This document shows positions 13,701 to 25,485 of a stretch of 64,000 bases of DNA, in pieces (position 1 is the stretch's first letter; each line of letters starts with the position of its first letter). The notes below the pieces were generated by a model, which searched no databases, was not told the DNA's origin, and saw only the letters and a program-made list of their open reading frames with translations. Position numbers and translations under genes: made by a program. Source of the DNA: Copromyces sp. CBS 386.78 (Eukaryota > Ascomycota > Sordariomycetes > Sordariales > Sordariaceae); contig MU839144.1 in assembly GCA_030685235.1 (NCBI GenBank), forward strand, positions 186,001 to 250,000, written 5' to 3'.

Positions 13701-14510
13701 AAAGGACGTAGAATATTATATCGACGATTTTAGAAAGTTTTATAATAATAACTTAAATATATTAATATTACTATAATAAATTGCGGACGAGAAATATCGT
13801 TATAGAATTAAAAAGGTTTTGGAGAAGGCCGCTAGGACGGACTAGCCGCCGGAAAAAACAAGTACAATACTAGCAGTACGGCGATTACTATATTACTAAG
13901 AGGGTAAGGTAGCGGCCTAAAAAGGAAAGTAAAAACAATATAAAAGGATAAGTAATAAATATTGTAGAAGAGATTAAAAAGGGAAATATTTTTACTTTAG
14001 GGGTATTTTAAGCGAGGGAAGTATTATAGGATTATTTATAATTAATTAACCGTCCTATATCGCTACCTTTACTACGGTAATAGTTGCCGGGTTAATAGTA
14101 TACTCTAATTGGTTGTAGAGACCTAATATAGTAGATGCGGCTAAATATATTTAATATCTAACTGGCTATAATTATTAGCCTACCCCTATCGCTAAGGCTA
14201 TATAGACTATACTAATTTATAGGATAATTTATAGGATGATCTATAGGATAATTAGGCTGTACGGGCCATATATTTACTATATATAGATGGCTATTAAGGC
14301 TCCCCTAGATAGCTTCCTCTTCCTCGTATAATTACGAATGTCTTTACAGATACCTAACGTTCGCCTTGCCCTGTAATACTATCCTTATAAATACCCTGCG
14401 TAGGTAAGAGATAGGACCGTTTTAATATAGCGTAAGTAGTTACGCTGGTTAAAGTTAGCCGGTTAGTATAAGAGAGTAGGTTCGCCTTCGCTAGAATCGT
14501 TATTTAATTA
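7787..14510 (+). mobile_element. Gypsy-type element B, main part (gag-pol and 3' LTR), RIP-inactivated
   Basis: Continuation of the element that starts at or before position 1. Gag runs from 7788 in the frame of the 1-326 fragment. In the same frame, at 8391-8432, lies a zinc knuckle of exact CX2CX4HX4C spacing whose four ligands have all become Tyr codons. Pol follows: RT motifs RYPLLLIKEIF and KLNIIAAFNRI (about 11,040-11,150), the active-site box YLNNIFVYSE (11,297-11,308; YLDD before RIP), then RNase H and an integrase-like region (about 12.65-12.87 kb). A purine-rich tract at 14,001-14,021 precedes a likely LTR start at 14,022 (TATTATAGG). The LTR end near 14.5 kb is a guess. Confidence 0.85.
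14022..14510 (+). repeat. Probable 3' LTR of element B
   Basis: It starts TATTATAGG right after a purine-rich tract (GGGGTATTTTAAGCGAGGGA), the expected polypurine tract/LTR junction. It contains a TATA-like box (CCTTATAAATACC near 14,382). The other LTR is outside the window, so the end cannot be fixed by comparison. Confidence 0.45.
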
Positions 14511-14989
14511 ATATTTAAATTATATATTTATAAAAGTTTTCTTTTATTTCTTTTCCTTTTTATTTCGTCCGTTTTTATATTTACCTTTTATTATCCTCTA
14601 TTTTTTTTAAAGGGGGAATCGTTATTATCTTTATATTATTATTATTAACCTTTTATTATTATTAATATTATTTTTATATACTTTAAATACATTTTTCCTT
14701 TTATATAAAATATATTATAAAATTTCTTTGTAATTATAAACGTCGAAATCGATATAATTAATTTTAATAAGGTAAAACGTCGATTTTTAATATTTAGGGT
14801 ACTTATATAAGCGATAGTATTATAGTACCCTCTATTTCTGTAGAATTTATATATAAGAAGCGAATCCTCGCCCTTAATATTAATTAAATCGAATTATTAA
14901 ACTTCGTTTACAACCTTGGAAATGAAGTCGATAATTAGGAAAAGGAAGTATTCGTAGAAGATAAACGCGTATTTAAAACTATTTATTTA

Positions 14990-17250
14990 ATTATAGGCAG
15001 CGTCCTAAATAGATTTAACTTTTATAACGGTAGGATTATATATATTATAGGTATTAGAATATATTACGCCGAGGCCGCTATATTAAAATTCGTCGTCGCC
15101 TTCGGACTAAAATTTATAATCCAAATACCGGCGGAAAATACTACTTATTTTATAGTATATATTATAAGCGAATTTAACGAGGCCTTCGATAAATTGAAAG
15201 TCGTTTACGACTAGGCTTTATATTAAGTTTAGGCTTTATATATATTCGAAGTTATTTATAATAATTTTATTTTTATAAATTGAAACTAGTATAATAAGTT
15301 AACGCTAATTAACGATTCGGCAGCGCTCTATTTGGAGAATAATTAATTAATTATATTAATTATCTATAAGGTTTAGTTTTAAATCCCGCCTATAGAACCT
15401 AAATTCGGTATTTTAATTAATATTAACGATAATACTATTTCGACTAGTATATATTTAGTTGTAGCCGGTATTGCTATCGCTATTAACGCCTATTTCGTAT
15501 TTAAATATTATTAGTACGAATACTAGACCCCGGCGTTATTAGTTAATTTAATAGACGATATTTATACGATATATACCTTTATTTATATTTAATAAAATTA
15601 AGTCGGAAATAGTATAAAAATATATATATTAATCTTTAACCGTATTAGCGTAAGCGTAGATATTTAATCTATTAAGCTTATTTAGATTAAGGTCTTTACG
15701 GCCGTTAAGGCCGCTTTAGCGAAGAGTACTACTATTCCCTAATATAGTAGGTATATATATATCGGTAATAATTTAGAAGTCGGCCGCTTCGCTATTATAT
15801 TAAAAGTATTAAATATACGTACTATTCTACGAATTTAATATATAGACGGCGACGTTAATATCGAATTCGTAAGGGCCTTCTACCCTAAAATAAATATTAT
15901 TATTTATTTAACGCTAGAACTAATTATTAAAGAAATCTTCGATAACGAAAATAATAATTTCGAAGAGAATAACCTTAATATTTTTAATAGGGATATCGAC
16001 CTTTCCATATTTAATTTAATTAGCGAGGGAGAAGATAATAAAGGTTCCCGAAGTAATATAACTCCTTATACGCTCGCTTTTAGCTGTTTTCGTACTGAAT
16101 TCGCCTAATTGGCCCATAAATACCGCGGACTTACTTTAAATTTATATTATACAGTATATTACGCTTTAGCCAAATTCTATAATAATATTTAGAATATTAT
16201 TAACGCTTCGGCCCGTAATTATATTTCCTTTTTGGAAACGAATTTAATTTGTAAGTTACATAAATAATCGGTCAAATTTACCTTCGCAATCCGTAATACG
16301 AAGGATAAACGAGTTTAGGACGAGTTTTATCCTAATAGAATCGATTTATTTATATATTACTATATTAATAATAACGTTAGAATCTTAGAGTAGGTAAACG
16401 TTGTATTAATCCGGGCGAATAAAATTAATTTAGATTATATTGACGAAGCTAAATTCGACGGTATTAAGGAGCGTTAAGTAGCGGAAGAAAAGATACGCTT
16501 TATAGATTTATTTAAATAAAATTTTATTTAATTTCGTAAAAACTTTATAGACGAGATTTATAATTAGATAGAGAGCCGCCTATTAGTATTTAATTACTTT
16601 AAAACCCGTCTTAATAATATTAAAACTATTAGTACGCCCCTCGCTACCTTTATACTCTTTTAAGAAATTATTAAGAAAGGTTTAATTAATTTTAGTAATT
16701 CCGTAAAGAATTTCTCTATATTCGTTTACGAAGTATATTAAGCTATTTAAATTAAGAATATAGAATTAAATATTAAAATAGCCGAATCCGATTCCTCTTC
16801 CGCTATAAGAATTAACCGTCGTAATAATATTATTAAAATTATTAGCCGTCCTATTATTCGTATTACTATTACTTAGTAAATCGCTATTTAAACCCCGCTA
16901 GGTATTAACCGCTTTATAGCAATATTAAAGGTTATTATTTTCTCCGGCCTTACTCCGTCTATTTTTATATTTATAATTTTAATTAGATTTAGTATTCGAA
17001 TTCTTAAACTTAAGTAAACTAATATAATTAAGGTTGACGCTATAGAGGAATATAGGAGTATTACTATAGTTAAATTGGCTTTAAAGTATCGTTATATTAT
17101 TAATATTAATAAAAGAAAAGGAAAGGAGGTTTTTTTTATAAATATTAATAGGTTGGGCTTAACTATTCGTTAGAATATTTCTAAGGGTGGTATTAAGTCC
17201 GTTATTAGTGAATTAGGCAAATTACTAGAGGAGTTTCAGGGAAGGAATAA
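14990..17250 (+). pseudogene. RIP-degenerated open frame, unrecognised transposon protein
   Basis: Long stretches of the plus strand read as protein if TAA/TAG are taken as mutated Gln or Trp codons. Examples are LNRFNFYNGRIIYIIGIRIY then EAAILKFVVAFGL near 15.0-15.1 kb, and DEFYPNRIDLFIYYYINNNV, ESRLLVFNYFKTRL, and TPLATFILF near 16.3-16.65 kb. No reverse transcriptase, integrase or transposase signature is visible. It might be a gag-like protein of a third element, or an element protein from a family not recognised here. It ends around 17.25 kb, shortly before the AT-rich block ends. Confidence 0.5.
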
Positions 17251-17539
17251 ATTTGAAGAATAACGATAAATATATATAGTATTAATTAGTAATTAGATAT
17301 TGCGATGATTATTTCTCGGGCCCCCGGAAGATTATTATACGAACTATAGGCTAGTATATACTTAATATTATTACGCTGGATACCGTCCGGTATAATAGTA
17401 TTTAATATAGTATTAAGTAGTTAATAATTATTTATCTCCCCTCTTTCGAAGAGAGGAGGATATAAATTAATTTATATACAACTAAAGTATTTATTTAATA
17501 ATATTGCTTATTAATTTGAATTCTAGGTTGTGACTGTCT

Positions 17540-19236
17540 GAATTCGATATTGCTAAACTCGATATTGTTTAGTATCGAGTCCGACTATATCGACTTTAGT
17601 ATAGGTCTTGAAGCCGAACCCGATACGGTCGATCTCGACCCTGTCGGGCTCAGCCAGATAGGTGTAGATAGTTGGCACCATTTTACTATAATAGTTTAGG
17701 TGTGAATGTTGCGAATGGAAAAGCCTGCATGTGACCAAGTTAGTAGCGATCGATGATGATCATCTCAACGGTACGAGGGGGGAAGAGCGACGAACAACGC
17801 ACTGAATCGCTCGCTGGCAATCCAATCAACCACTTTTTCTCCAAAACAAAACCAAATCAATAGTGCTTACAGGCAGTGTAGATCACCTAGGTACGTAGAG
17901 GTAGGTAAGGTACTCTTGCGCAAGTTACCTAGAGGTACCTACCGTAGTAATAACCCACCTACCGGTACTCCCGATCTGATGTCCGAAACGCAACCACCAT
18001 AGTAAACGAGAACGTTGCGATTTGGTTGGACCCGACGTAGAGGTAGTGGTTTGTATGCACGGTGTTGTCAGGATGACGGTGTTTGTCTGTTGTCAGGATG
18101 TCTTCAGGAACCCCAGGCACGCCAGGAACGCAGGAACCGACAGTGGCTGGCAGTCTTCAGCCTTCCTGAAAGACGCGTGGACTGTGGCTTTGAGTTTAGA
18201 GGCGGCAGCAGGGGCAAGGTAAGGTGAGACAACAAGAACCCAACCCAATGGACCAGAAAAGGGCCAAGGTGAGCTTGAAGGGTACCTAGTGAACACACTG
18301 TACACCTCTGCCGGCATTTTAAAGGTTAGCGCGGTGAAATGGCAAAGTGGCGATAACCTCAACCTTTGTACAAAAGATGACGGCTTTTCTCACATCCAAC
18401 CCCCCTAGATATTGTAGGCTGGCGGTACCAAGCTAACAAGTTAAAAGTGCCTGCAGAGGTGTACAGTATTGCCGGCCGGATGAGTACGGTTGCATTCCAC
18501 TTGGATGCTGTACGAGGGGGTCCATTGCTGTCACGAGCTCTGCGGGGGTCGCATTTTGTCTTTGTGCTAGGTCACCGGCTCACCGCGGCTGGGTCAGGTC
18601 CACTTGTCAAGTCGAACGTCAGAACTGAAGTGAGCAGTCAAGGAACCTGTCTGAAATGCCAAAGACAAGAGGACTGAGTGCCACGGCCGCATTTTGTGGC
18701 TGAAAAAGGGAAATGGGTTTGGCTCAATGGAACACTTTAACCCCGGCGCCTTCCCGGCACTGCGACACTGGGCTGGATGCACGGAGTGGCGGCCGCGGAG
18801 GAATCGCCGGCAATGCACACGATCCTACTGTACCAACATTCAAACCTGTAGGGAAGGTGCTGGTGGCCAACATGGATGACATGGAGCCTGAGAGGGGACA
18901 CGAAGAAGGGCAAGTACGATACCAGGTTGTGTGAATATTGGGAGCGACTTTCACAGGCATTCAACACACCAAAACAACCTAATGTTATTCACACAACCTG
19001 GATACCGAATGGGTCGCACCCTTCCTGGGAAGCAAAACCTAGGTCAACTGGTGCGCTTTCTTGATTCCCGTCCAGGGGCAGACTTGCCTGGTTCGCGCCA
19101 ACAGTCGTCACACCTTTTTCGAAACGAATGAACGGTGATGGAGGGTGGATTAGGGAAGTTTGGTTTTGTGTCACCACCAACGCCACCACCATTGCACTGA
19201 AAATGATGACCGCAGAAGTTGACAGTTGGTAGCATT
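17540..19236. other. Boundary of RIP block and P450 upstream region
   Basis: Base composition changes from AT-rich to balanced between about 17,540 and 17,750. The rest is intergenic DNA with TACCTACC-type motifs (17,880-17,970) and a small inverted-repeat element at 18,298-18,466. Short open frames here overlap on both strands with no coding consistency, and no gene is supported. Confidence 0.6.
18298..18466. repeat. Possible small inverted-repeat element (169 bp)
   Basis: The ends at 18,298-18,322 (CTGTACACCTCTGCCGGCAT...) and 18,441-18,466 are inverted copies of each other over about 26 bp with a few mismatches. No clear target duplication is seen, so this may be a decayed MITE or a chance palindrome. 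Confidence 0.4.
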
Positions 19237-21161
19237 ATGGCATGGGGATGTAAGCACACTTCTTGGAAGGTGAGAATCCTCTCAATTCTTGCCTGACAAA
19301 GCGACGAGAGGAGGTGATTGACGATGCTTTAGACATAGACAGGACTGTCGCTGAGGTCAAACAGGATGGGAATAGCACCACTGTTTTCAAGGCATTTACT
19401 CCGCGTGCACCAGGTCCAGCCGATACGGGCCCCCAATCAATTGACGAAACCACCAAGCCAAACATCACCGGGCATCACCACGCCAGCATCACGCTCCTCA
19501 CCAACTTCACCAGCAACCTCACCCTCTCCCCAATCTCCACCCTCCTCGTCGCTCTCACCCTCCACTACACCCTCACCTCCCTCCTCTCCATCCTCCATCC
19601 CCATCTCCGATACATCCCCGGCCCCTTCCTCGCCCGCTTCTCCTACCTGCCCCTAGCCCGGCAACACTTGGCCAGCACGCTCAACCCCTTCTACCGCTCC
19701 ATCCACGCGCGCTTCGCCGACAGTCCGCTCATCCGGATCGCGCCCAACTACCTTGTTACCAACGACATCGAGGTGTTCAAGCGCATCAACGCTGCCCGGT
19801 CGACCTACAACCGCCATGGCTGGTACCAGGCTATTCGCTACCACCCGACCGAGGAGCACATGTTTAACGTGCTCGACGGCGCCAGGCACGATAAGATGAA
19901 GGCGAGAGTGATGGGGGCGTATGGAGGGCGAGAGGTGGAAGGGGTGGAGGGACGGGTGGAGGAGGTGGTGGGAGAGTTTGTGACGCTTGTGAGGGAGCGC
20001 TATGTTGGAGATAACCCTGGAAAGGGGACGAAATTGGCCGATTTGGCACATCTGTGCTCGTATCTGACCATGGATGTGATCACCAAGCTGGGGTTTGGCG
20101 ACGAGTTTGGGTACCTGAAGAGGGAGGAGGACGTGTTTGGGTTCTTGCAGGAGTTCAGGGAGGCGAATTGGTTGATGGGCATTGCGAGCGACTTGCCGTA
20201 TCTGAGGAACGTGTTGTTCTCGAGTTGGTTTCTGAGGTGGTTGGGGCCGAAGAAGACGGATAAGAAGGGGTTTGGTAAGTTGTTAGGGGGTGTGGATGAG
20301 ATTGTGGAGAAGAGGTGCAGGCAGTGGGAGAGTGGGAAGGACAATACGACGCATAGAGACATGATGGTACGTTTTCGATGCCCTACTGCTGAGATCGTGG
20401 TGGTATGCTGACTGGCCGCAAGGCCGTCTTTCTCAAGAATGGCCTGACACAGGCTGAGATCGAGTACGAAGTGGTCTTCATGATCACCGCTGGCTCCGAT
20501 ACGACCGCTACTACAATGCGGACAACCATCCTCAATGTCATAACCCATCCGAACGTGTACCTGGAGCTCAAGAGAGAGATCTTCAAGGCCGCGCGAGAGG
20601 GCAAGGCTTTCAATCCGGTCAAATACGAGCAGGCTAGAGCCCTTCCGTATCTGCAGGTACGTTCACCAGGGGCTGCTATGCAATATCAAGCCTAGAATAT
20701 GCTCACATCCAAAACAGGCAGTTATCCACGAAGGTCTGCGTATGCGACCCCCAGTAACTGCTCTCTTCCTCAAATCAGTACCCCCCGGGGGTGACACCAT
20801 CTGCGGCCACTTTATTCCCGGAGGCACGGCCATCGGTGTCAACATGTCAGCCATCAACATGTCCAAGAAGCTCTACGGAGACGACGCCGAGTTCTTCCGC
20901 CCTGAGCGATTCCTCGAGGTTAGCCAGGAGCAGCGCGAGGGAATGTACCGAAACGTCGAATCAATCTTTGGCTCGGGAAGGTGGACGTGTGCCGGGCAGA
21001 ACATGGCTTGGATGGAGCTGTACAAGTTCTTGTTCGAGCTGTTCAGGCACTTTGACATTGAGATTGCGGATCCTATGACGCCCATGAAGACGGGGTCGCA
21101 GCATATCTGGCTGGACCAAGACTTTCTTGTTAGGTTCAGGGAGTCGAGGACGGACTACTAA
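19237..21161 (+). CDS. Cytochrome P450 monooxygenase (pisatin-demethylase-like, class II, ER-anchored)
   Basis: Proposed exons are 19237-19269, 19365-20366, 20423-20656 and 20718-21161, giving 570 residues. The last two introns are clear: GTACGT..CTGAC..AG (56 bp) and GTACGT..ACAG (61 bp). All P450 hallmarks are present: an N-terminal hydrophobic anchor, a proline-rich hinge (RYIPGPF), the I-helix AGSDTT (about 368-373), the K-helix ExxR (EGLR), the PERF motif (FFRPERF) and the heme loop FGSGRWTCAG, whose Cys near residue 514 binds the iron. Exon 2 has no ATG before the conserved region, so the start is taken from a short upstream exon (ATGGCATGG at 19,237; donor GTGAGA at 19,270). That first exon is the least certain part. 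The gene converges on the CmcJ-like gene, with only 42 bp between stop codons. The substrate is unknown. Confidence 0.88.
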
Positions 21162-21203
21162 GGTACCTACCTAGCTAGCTACCTCTCAAGGTCCTTTCCC
21201 GAT

Positions 21204-23508
21204 TTACCAGAAAACGAGACACCGAACCTCCACGCTCTCTCTCCACTCCCGTTCTTTAGCATCCGGGTCTTCGACAGCGCAGTGCGGTGCCCTCCTGGCC
21301 ATATCAGGGGAACTGACGCTATCAAAGCACTTGATCAGCACCACCTCGTCCGGCTGCTGTTGGTACTTGAAGTACCACCGATGTTCCATGTTGGGCTTAA
21401 CCGTCCAAGACTCCCTGCACTGTCCACTTTTGAGAATGATGGATCCCGGAACGAGGTCGGCATCGGAAACAGTGCGGGCGTCGCAGAGGGCTAGGGGGTC
21501 TTTGTGGATGGGCTTGAGGGGGCGCCAGATCTGTGATGTGTTAGCAGGATGTGCATTTGATCCTTTGCTGGGGGTTCGGGTAAGGTGTGGCATGTGTATC
21601 TCCGAGGACTTATTTGATATTGACAGGTCATTTTTTCAATGAGCGACGGAGATGCCTCCGCTGCGCACAATTTGAACTTCTTTGGTGTAGTTACCGGAGC
21701 TAACGCCGTCTCTGCATCCATGTGAGATACCGCTTCCACTCATTCGATTTGGTTTTACTCAAACCAACCTTATCACTGGATCGTTCCCGAGAAACCTTGC
21801 GAACCACACCAGCTCACCAGCACAATGGTCGAAAGCCAGTTATACCCGGCGCTATACCTGTTGAGCGAAGCCAAAATCGAATAAGTGGAAGCGGTAACAT
21901 GCTCCATTGAACCCTTTCATCCCATCATTTGCAACTCAGCCAAGCAGCCCCTGCCCTGGTTAATGCACGAAAAGGAAAAGAGAAGTGCAATGAGATAGGC
22001 AGCAACTTAAAAAAAGGGAACTAATTAAGGTAACCCACATTAACAATCCCCCATCTCCTCTGCATCAGTCCCCACACTTCGTCCGCATCGGTGACCTTCT
22101 CCCTCAGCACCATCTCCGCCCCGGCGTATGACTGGTCCACGTGTGCGCGGTGCAGCGGGCCCCGGTGCCGCACGTTGTACACGGGAATCTCATGCCAGTC
22201 GGAAGGGCCGCGGCGGACCCGGTGGTCAAAGGCGGAGACGGGGGATGCACCGGTGCTGTTAATTTTCCGCGAGTAAGGAGGATAGTTTGTTAGCCCCCAC
22301 CCAGCCTTGTGTGTTTGTGGTTGCTCTGTATCTCGGAGAGGTCATGTCTGGTACCTAGTAGTAATCAAGGTTCTCTCTCAATATCAAACTCAAGGGGAAA
22401 TGAAAGGGGAAAGGAAAGGGGGGGTACAGCAACGTAGGGGCAGGAAGTACACTCAGCTGCACAGGGTGCATGCAGATCTCGAAAGTCTAGAGCTTCTTTT
22501 GGTGATATTTTTGGGTTTTTGGAATAGGAAAAGATGGGGAATGATCTGAGGAGTGGAGTGCAAAAGCTTTTCTTGACATCTTGTCCCTGCATGAATGATG
22601 TCCTGCTGGGTTGGGTGTGATGCAGATCGCATTCAATGTTGCATGCCAAATGGGCTCCATACGTATCAGCTAGCTAGCTAGTAACGATCCGGCATCTGTG
22701 AACCTAATTCCTCCCTTGGCGATAGCTAGGTCGACATCATGGGGTTTAGGTTCATGTAGACCTGGGGAGGTATCTAGCGCAGTGTGTCATGTGAAAGATA
22801 AGGTAGCTTAACAAAACGGCCTCCATCCAGGGTAACAATGGAAGTAAGGGAGGCCAAACAAAGCTTGACAAAGCACTTACACATCCCTCAACAACCCCTC
22901 GCACTCGGAAAAATATTCCCGCTGCATCTTGTCTTGGTCCGCAAACGCTTCCGCTCCGTTTGAAGTAGCCAACTCGCTTACGTGCTTCAAGTACTGGAAC
23001 CCGTTTCGATCCAGCGTGAAGCTGTCTTCGTCGCCTGTTACGTCGGTAACGGTGGTCGTAACGGGTAGCATGGGCCGTTTGTTGGTGACTTGGTCCCTGC
23101 CAGCGAAGGGCCATGATGATCGTCAGCGTTCCACTTGGTAGTTGTAGACTACCTTACCTTGGAGAAGGAGGACGGTGGTGGGTGGTCTAGACTTGGCCTG
23201 GGTAGGGGTTTATGACGTGATTGTCATGAAGTAGGGAGGGGAAAAGGAAATGGGGATGGGCTCATGGGTGTGTTTTGTGGATTGTGATCATCAGACGCGT
23301 GTACTCTGTCTTTGTTGCCTAATGTGGAGTGATGAACCCCCTTTTGAAGTTTTGTGAGAGGACGCTGCACTGGTTTGAATCAAGACATAGGAGATAGGTC
23401 TCCATACTTGCCAACATAGACCGGCATGGGAGCGCTTCCGTCTCCTGGGTCGTTGAAGTAGTTGATCGTCGTTATAAGATCATGGCGTACTGCCTTCTCG
23501 GCCTCCAT
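21204..23508 (-). CDS. CmcJ/NvfI/AsaB-like oxidoreductase (hydroxylase/methyltransferase family)
   Basis: Four exons on the minus strand, 23508-23408, 23096-22881, 22255-22039 and 21530-21204, join in phase to a 286-residue protein. The start is MEAEKAVRHDLITTINYF. Family features in order: NYFNDPGDGSAPMPVYVGK, DEDSFTLDRNGFQ, HRAHVDQSYAGAEMVL, the WRPLKPIHKDPLALCDAR block, and the end ARRAPHCAVEDP then ESVEVRCLVFW. Splice sites are GTATGG/GGCAG, GTAAGT/AACAG and GTGGGT/CACAG. The introns are unusually long for such a fungus (311, 625 and 508 bp), and the last one holds a TA-flanked MITE. Relatives act in fungal secondary metabolism (AsaB-like hydroxylase/desaturase) and cephamycin biosynthesis (CmcJ). 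The reaction here cannot be told from sequence. Length matches the family, so the gene looks intact. Confidence 0.87.
21730..21894. mobile_element. MITE, TA-flanked, inside intron 3 of the CmcJ-like gene
   Basis: A 165-bp element with terminal inverted repeats of about 24 bp (CCGCTTCCACTCATTCGATTTGG at the left; the right end matches with one base difference and one extra T) and a TA dinucleotide on each side. TA duplication is typical of the Tc1/mariner/pogo superfamily. The repeat ends resemble those of the element at 63,580. Confidence 0.75.
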
Positions 23509-24053
23509 GTCGTGTTCTGGTGTCCTCCGGTTGGTGAACTATGAGCTCCCTTTGTTGTCGTGTCTACAAGGAACGATGTCTCACGAGGATATAATTGCCC
23601 AAAGTGGCAAATATTCACTATCAGGTTCGAGCCGGTTATAATAAACCGAGCTGGGTTGTACTAATCTCAGCCTATAGCCAAGGTTGGGAAACCCCGCACG
23701 AGAAAACCTACCTACATGATAGGCTGTTTGAGCTATTGAGTGAAGTAGGCATGTGGCGCGGCTGAACTTTAAGTAGCCAGGCGATATTGGTTAGTAGAGC
23801 TAGTATTGCCCATTCCGTACAAGTTGACTGTTGGGAGATGGCCTTCGTCTCAGCTATAGGTGGCTCCTTCGCTCATCTAGCGGTTGGCATGGACTGAGAG
23901 GAAAGTCATGAGGTTCACAGATCAGATTAAAACACGATATCGAAAGCCATGTACAACAAAGATGCTCAAACGCCCACACCCAGCCCTTCCTCCACAACAC
24001 CCAAAACCAAACATTCCAAGAAAATCACCTCCAAACCGCCCAAACTCAAAAAC

Positions 24054-25485
24054 TCAAGCACACCTCCAACTCCCCTGGTCATTCGCATCCCCCCTCCCAT
24101 CCCAAACCGCCCTTTCGGGGTACGCACAAACCGGCCTAGTCCTATAAACCCCACCCTTCAAATCTTCCTCAAACGCCGTCGCAACAATAGACTCAACCTC
24201 CTATCCCCTCCTCCACCCACTTCACCAAGGCACTTAACACATCATAGGTAAGAGGATAAGGCGTCGAACTGGTTGGCGGTTGCGAGGCCGGGGTTGATTC
24301 GCTCAGAGTCTAAAGCGACTGGGTCCGAGTATTGTTACCAGGTGTAGAGCGTACTACTGGAAAGGTTGTAGAGGAAGTAGCGCTCGGAGGAGAAGTCGAA
24401 ATCCGTCAGGGCCGCGTCGGTGCCGAAGTAGACGGACCATTGGTCTTCGGAGGAGAGGGTGAAGCTGTTGTAGACTGTCCTGTTTGACTATTGCCGGTGT
24501 TGGGGGTCTTTGATGGTGTAATCGGACCAGATTTTGCTGGCCGTATCGGCTTGCGCGCGGGTGAGGCAGCGGGAGGGGTCGGAGCAGATGATCTTGGAGA
24601 TGTCAAAGCGGCATTGGTCGGGCTGGCTGATGATGTTGTCTTTGACGCCGTCTTGGGCGTCACATTGGCGTAGGACCTCCGCGGCGAGGATGGAGAGCTG
24701 TGTAGTGTAGCATGTAGTCTGCCGTTGGTGGTGGTGTTGAGTCGTCGGGCGGCGATCTTGGAGATCCACGGCATTAGGTGCATGGTGTCCCAGGCTGGAG
24801 CGCCGATGAGCACGCCGTCGAAGCTGTTGGCGTCGTACTGGACTTCTCTCAACCCTTGGCGGCCTCCGGTCGAGCATCCTGCGTAGTAGGAGTAGGTTGG
24901 TGAGTTGCTGTAGTAATGGGCGATGAGCAGTTTGCCGACTACGACTGAGCCGTGGAGCGCTCGGTAGCCCCAGCCGTGGAGCCGCGCTGGTGTTGCCCAG
25001 GAGAGATCACTCCCCGCTGAGTTGTGGCCGTTGTCTGTCGATATGGCCACGAAGCCGTAGTGTGTTCCTTCGCTCATTCCCGGCCAGTTTGATACCGCCA
25101 GCAAAGGAGGCGCTACCTACTGTGAGAATCTTCGAGTTCCAGTTTGTCGTATGGGGATGAATAAGCCAACGCGGTAGCTGGATACGGGTTTGTCGGGAAA
25201 ATCGGAGGTGTTTGTAACTCTGACAGTCACGGCACATAGTGCCGGCAGCATGTCAATCGTTTGCGGGAAACCCTGGTTTCCTGATTCCGCATAGGAGCCG
25301 CGTTCGGCTATCGAAACAGCCTTCTCGATGGTGACGGTGACTCCAGGAAGGTTGACCACGTTTGTAAAGGAACTGGTGAGACATCTTGGGGTTTGTCGTT
25401 GACGTAGGCTTCCCCCTCCAAGTTCAGCAAGGGAGTTGCTGATAAGCAGAGCGTAAAGAACAGCCGAGAATGCGACGGCCAACAT
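24054..25485 (-). pseudogene. Tannase/feruloyl esterase family pseudogene
   Basis: Pieces of a secreted tannase-family esterase occur in order on the minus strand but in several frames. They are a signal-peptide-like start MLAVAFSAVLYALLISNSLA (25,485); CLTSSF...SSYRVGLFIP; then after a frame change TNWNSKILTVGSASFAGGI (about 25.1 kb); then NWPGMSEGTHYGFVAISTDN and the serine nucleophile box YYAGCSTGGRQG (about 24.87 kb). After another shift near 24,705 comes EVLRQCDAQDGVKD; a TAG near 24,493; VYFGTDAALTDF, then a TAA near 24,341; INPGLATANQFDA; and the end TRPVCAYPERAVWDG (stop at 24,054). The part that should carry the catalytic Asp and His is missing or scrambled. At least four frameshifts and two stops show that it is dead. 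Base composition is not RIP-like overall. Confidence 0.85.

Noticed and set aside
14022..14510. Exact 3' border of element B
   Set aside because: The partner LTR is outside the window, so no end coordinate can be proven; the value given is approximate.
19263..19365. P450 reading frame open from 19,263 taken as its start
   Set aside because: The first codon is TTG and no ATG follows until well inside the conserved region. A short upstream exon with ATG at 19,237 explains the data better.
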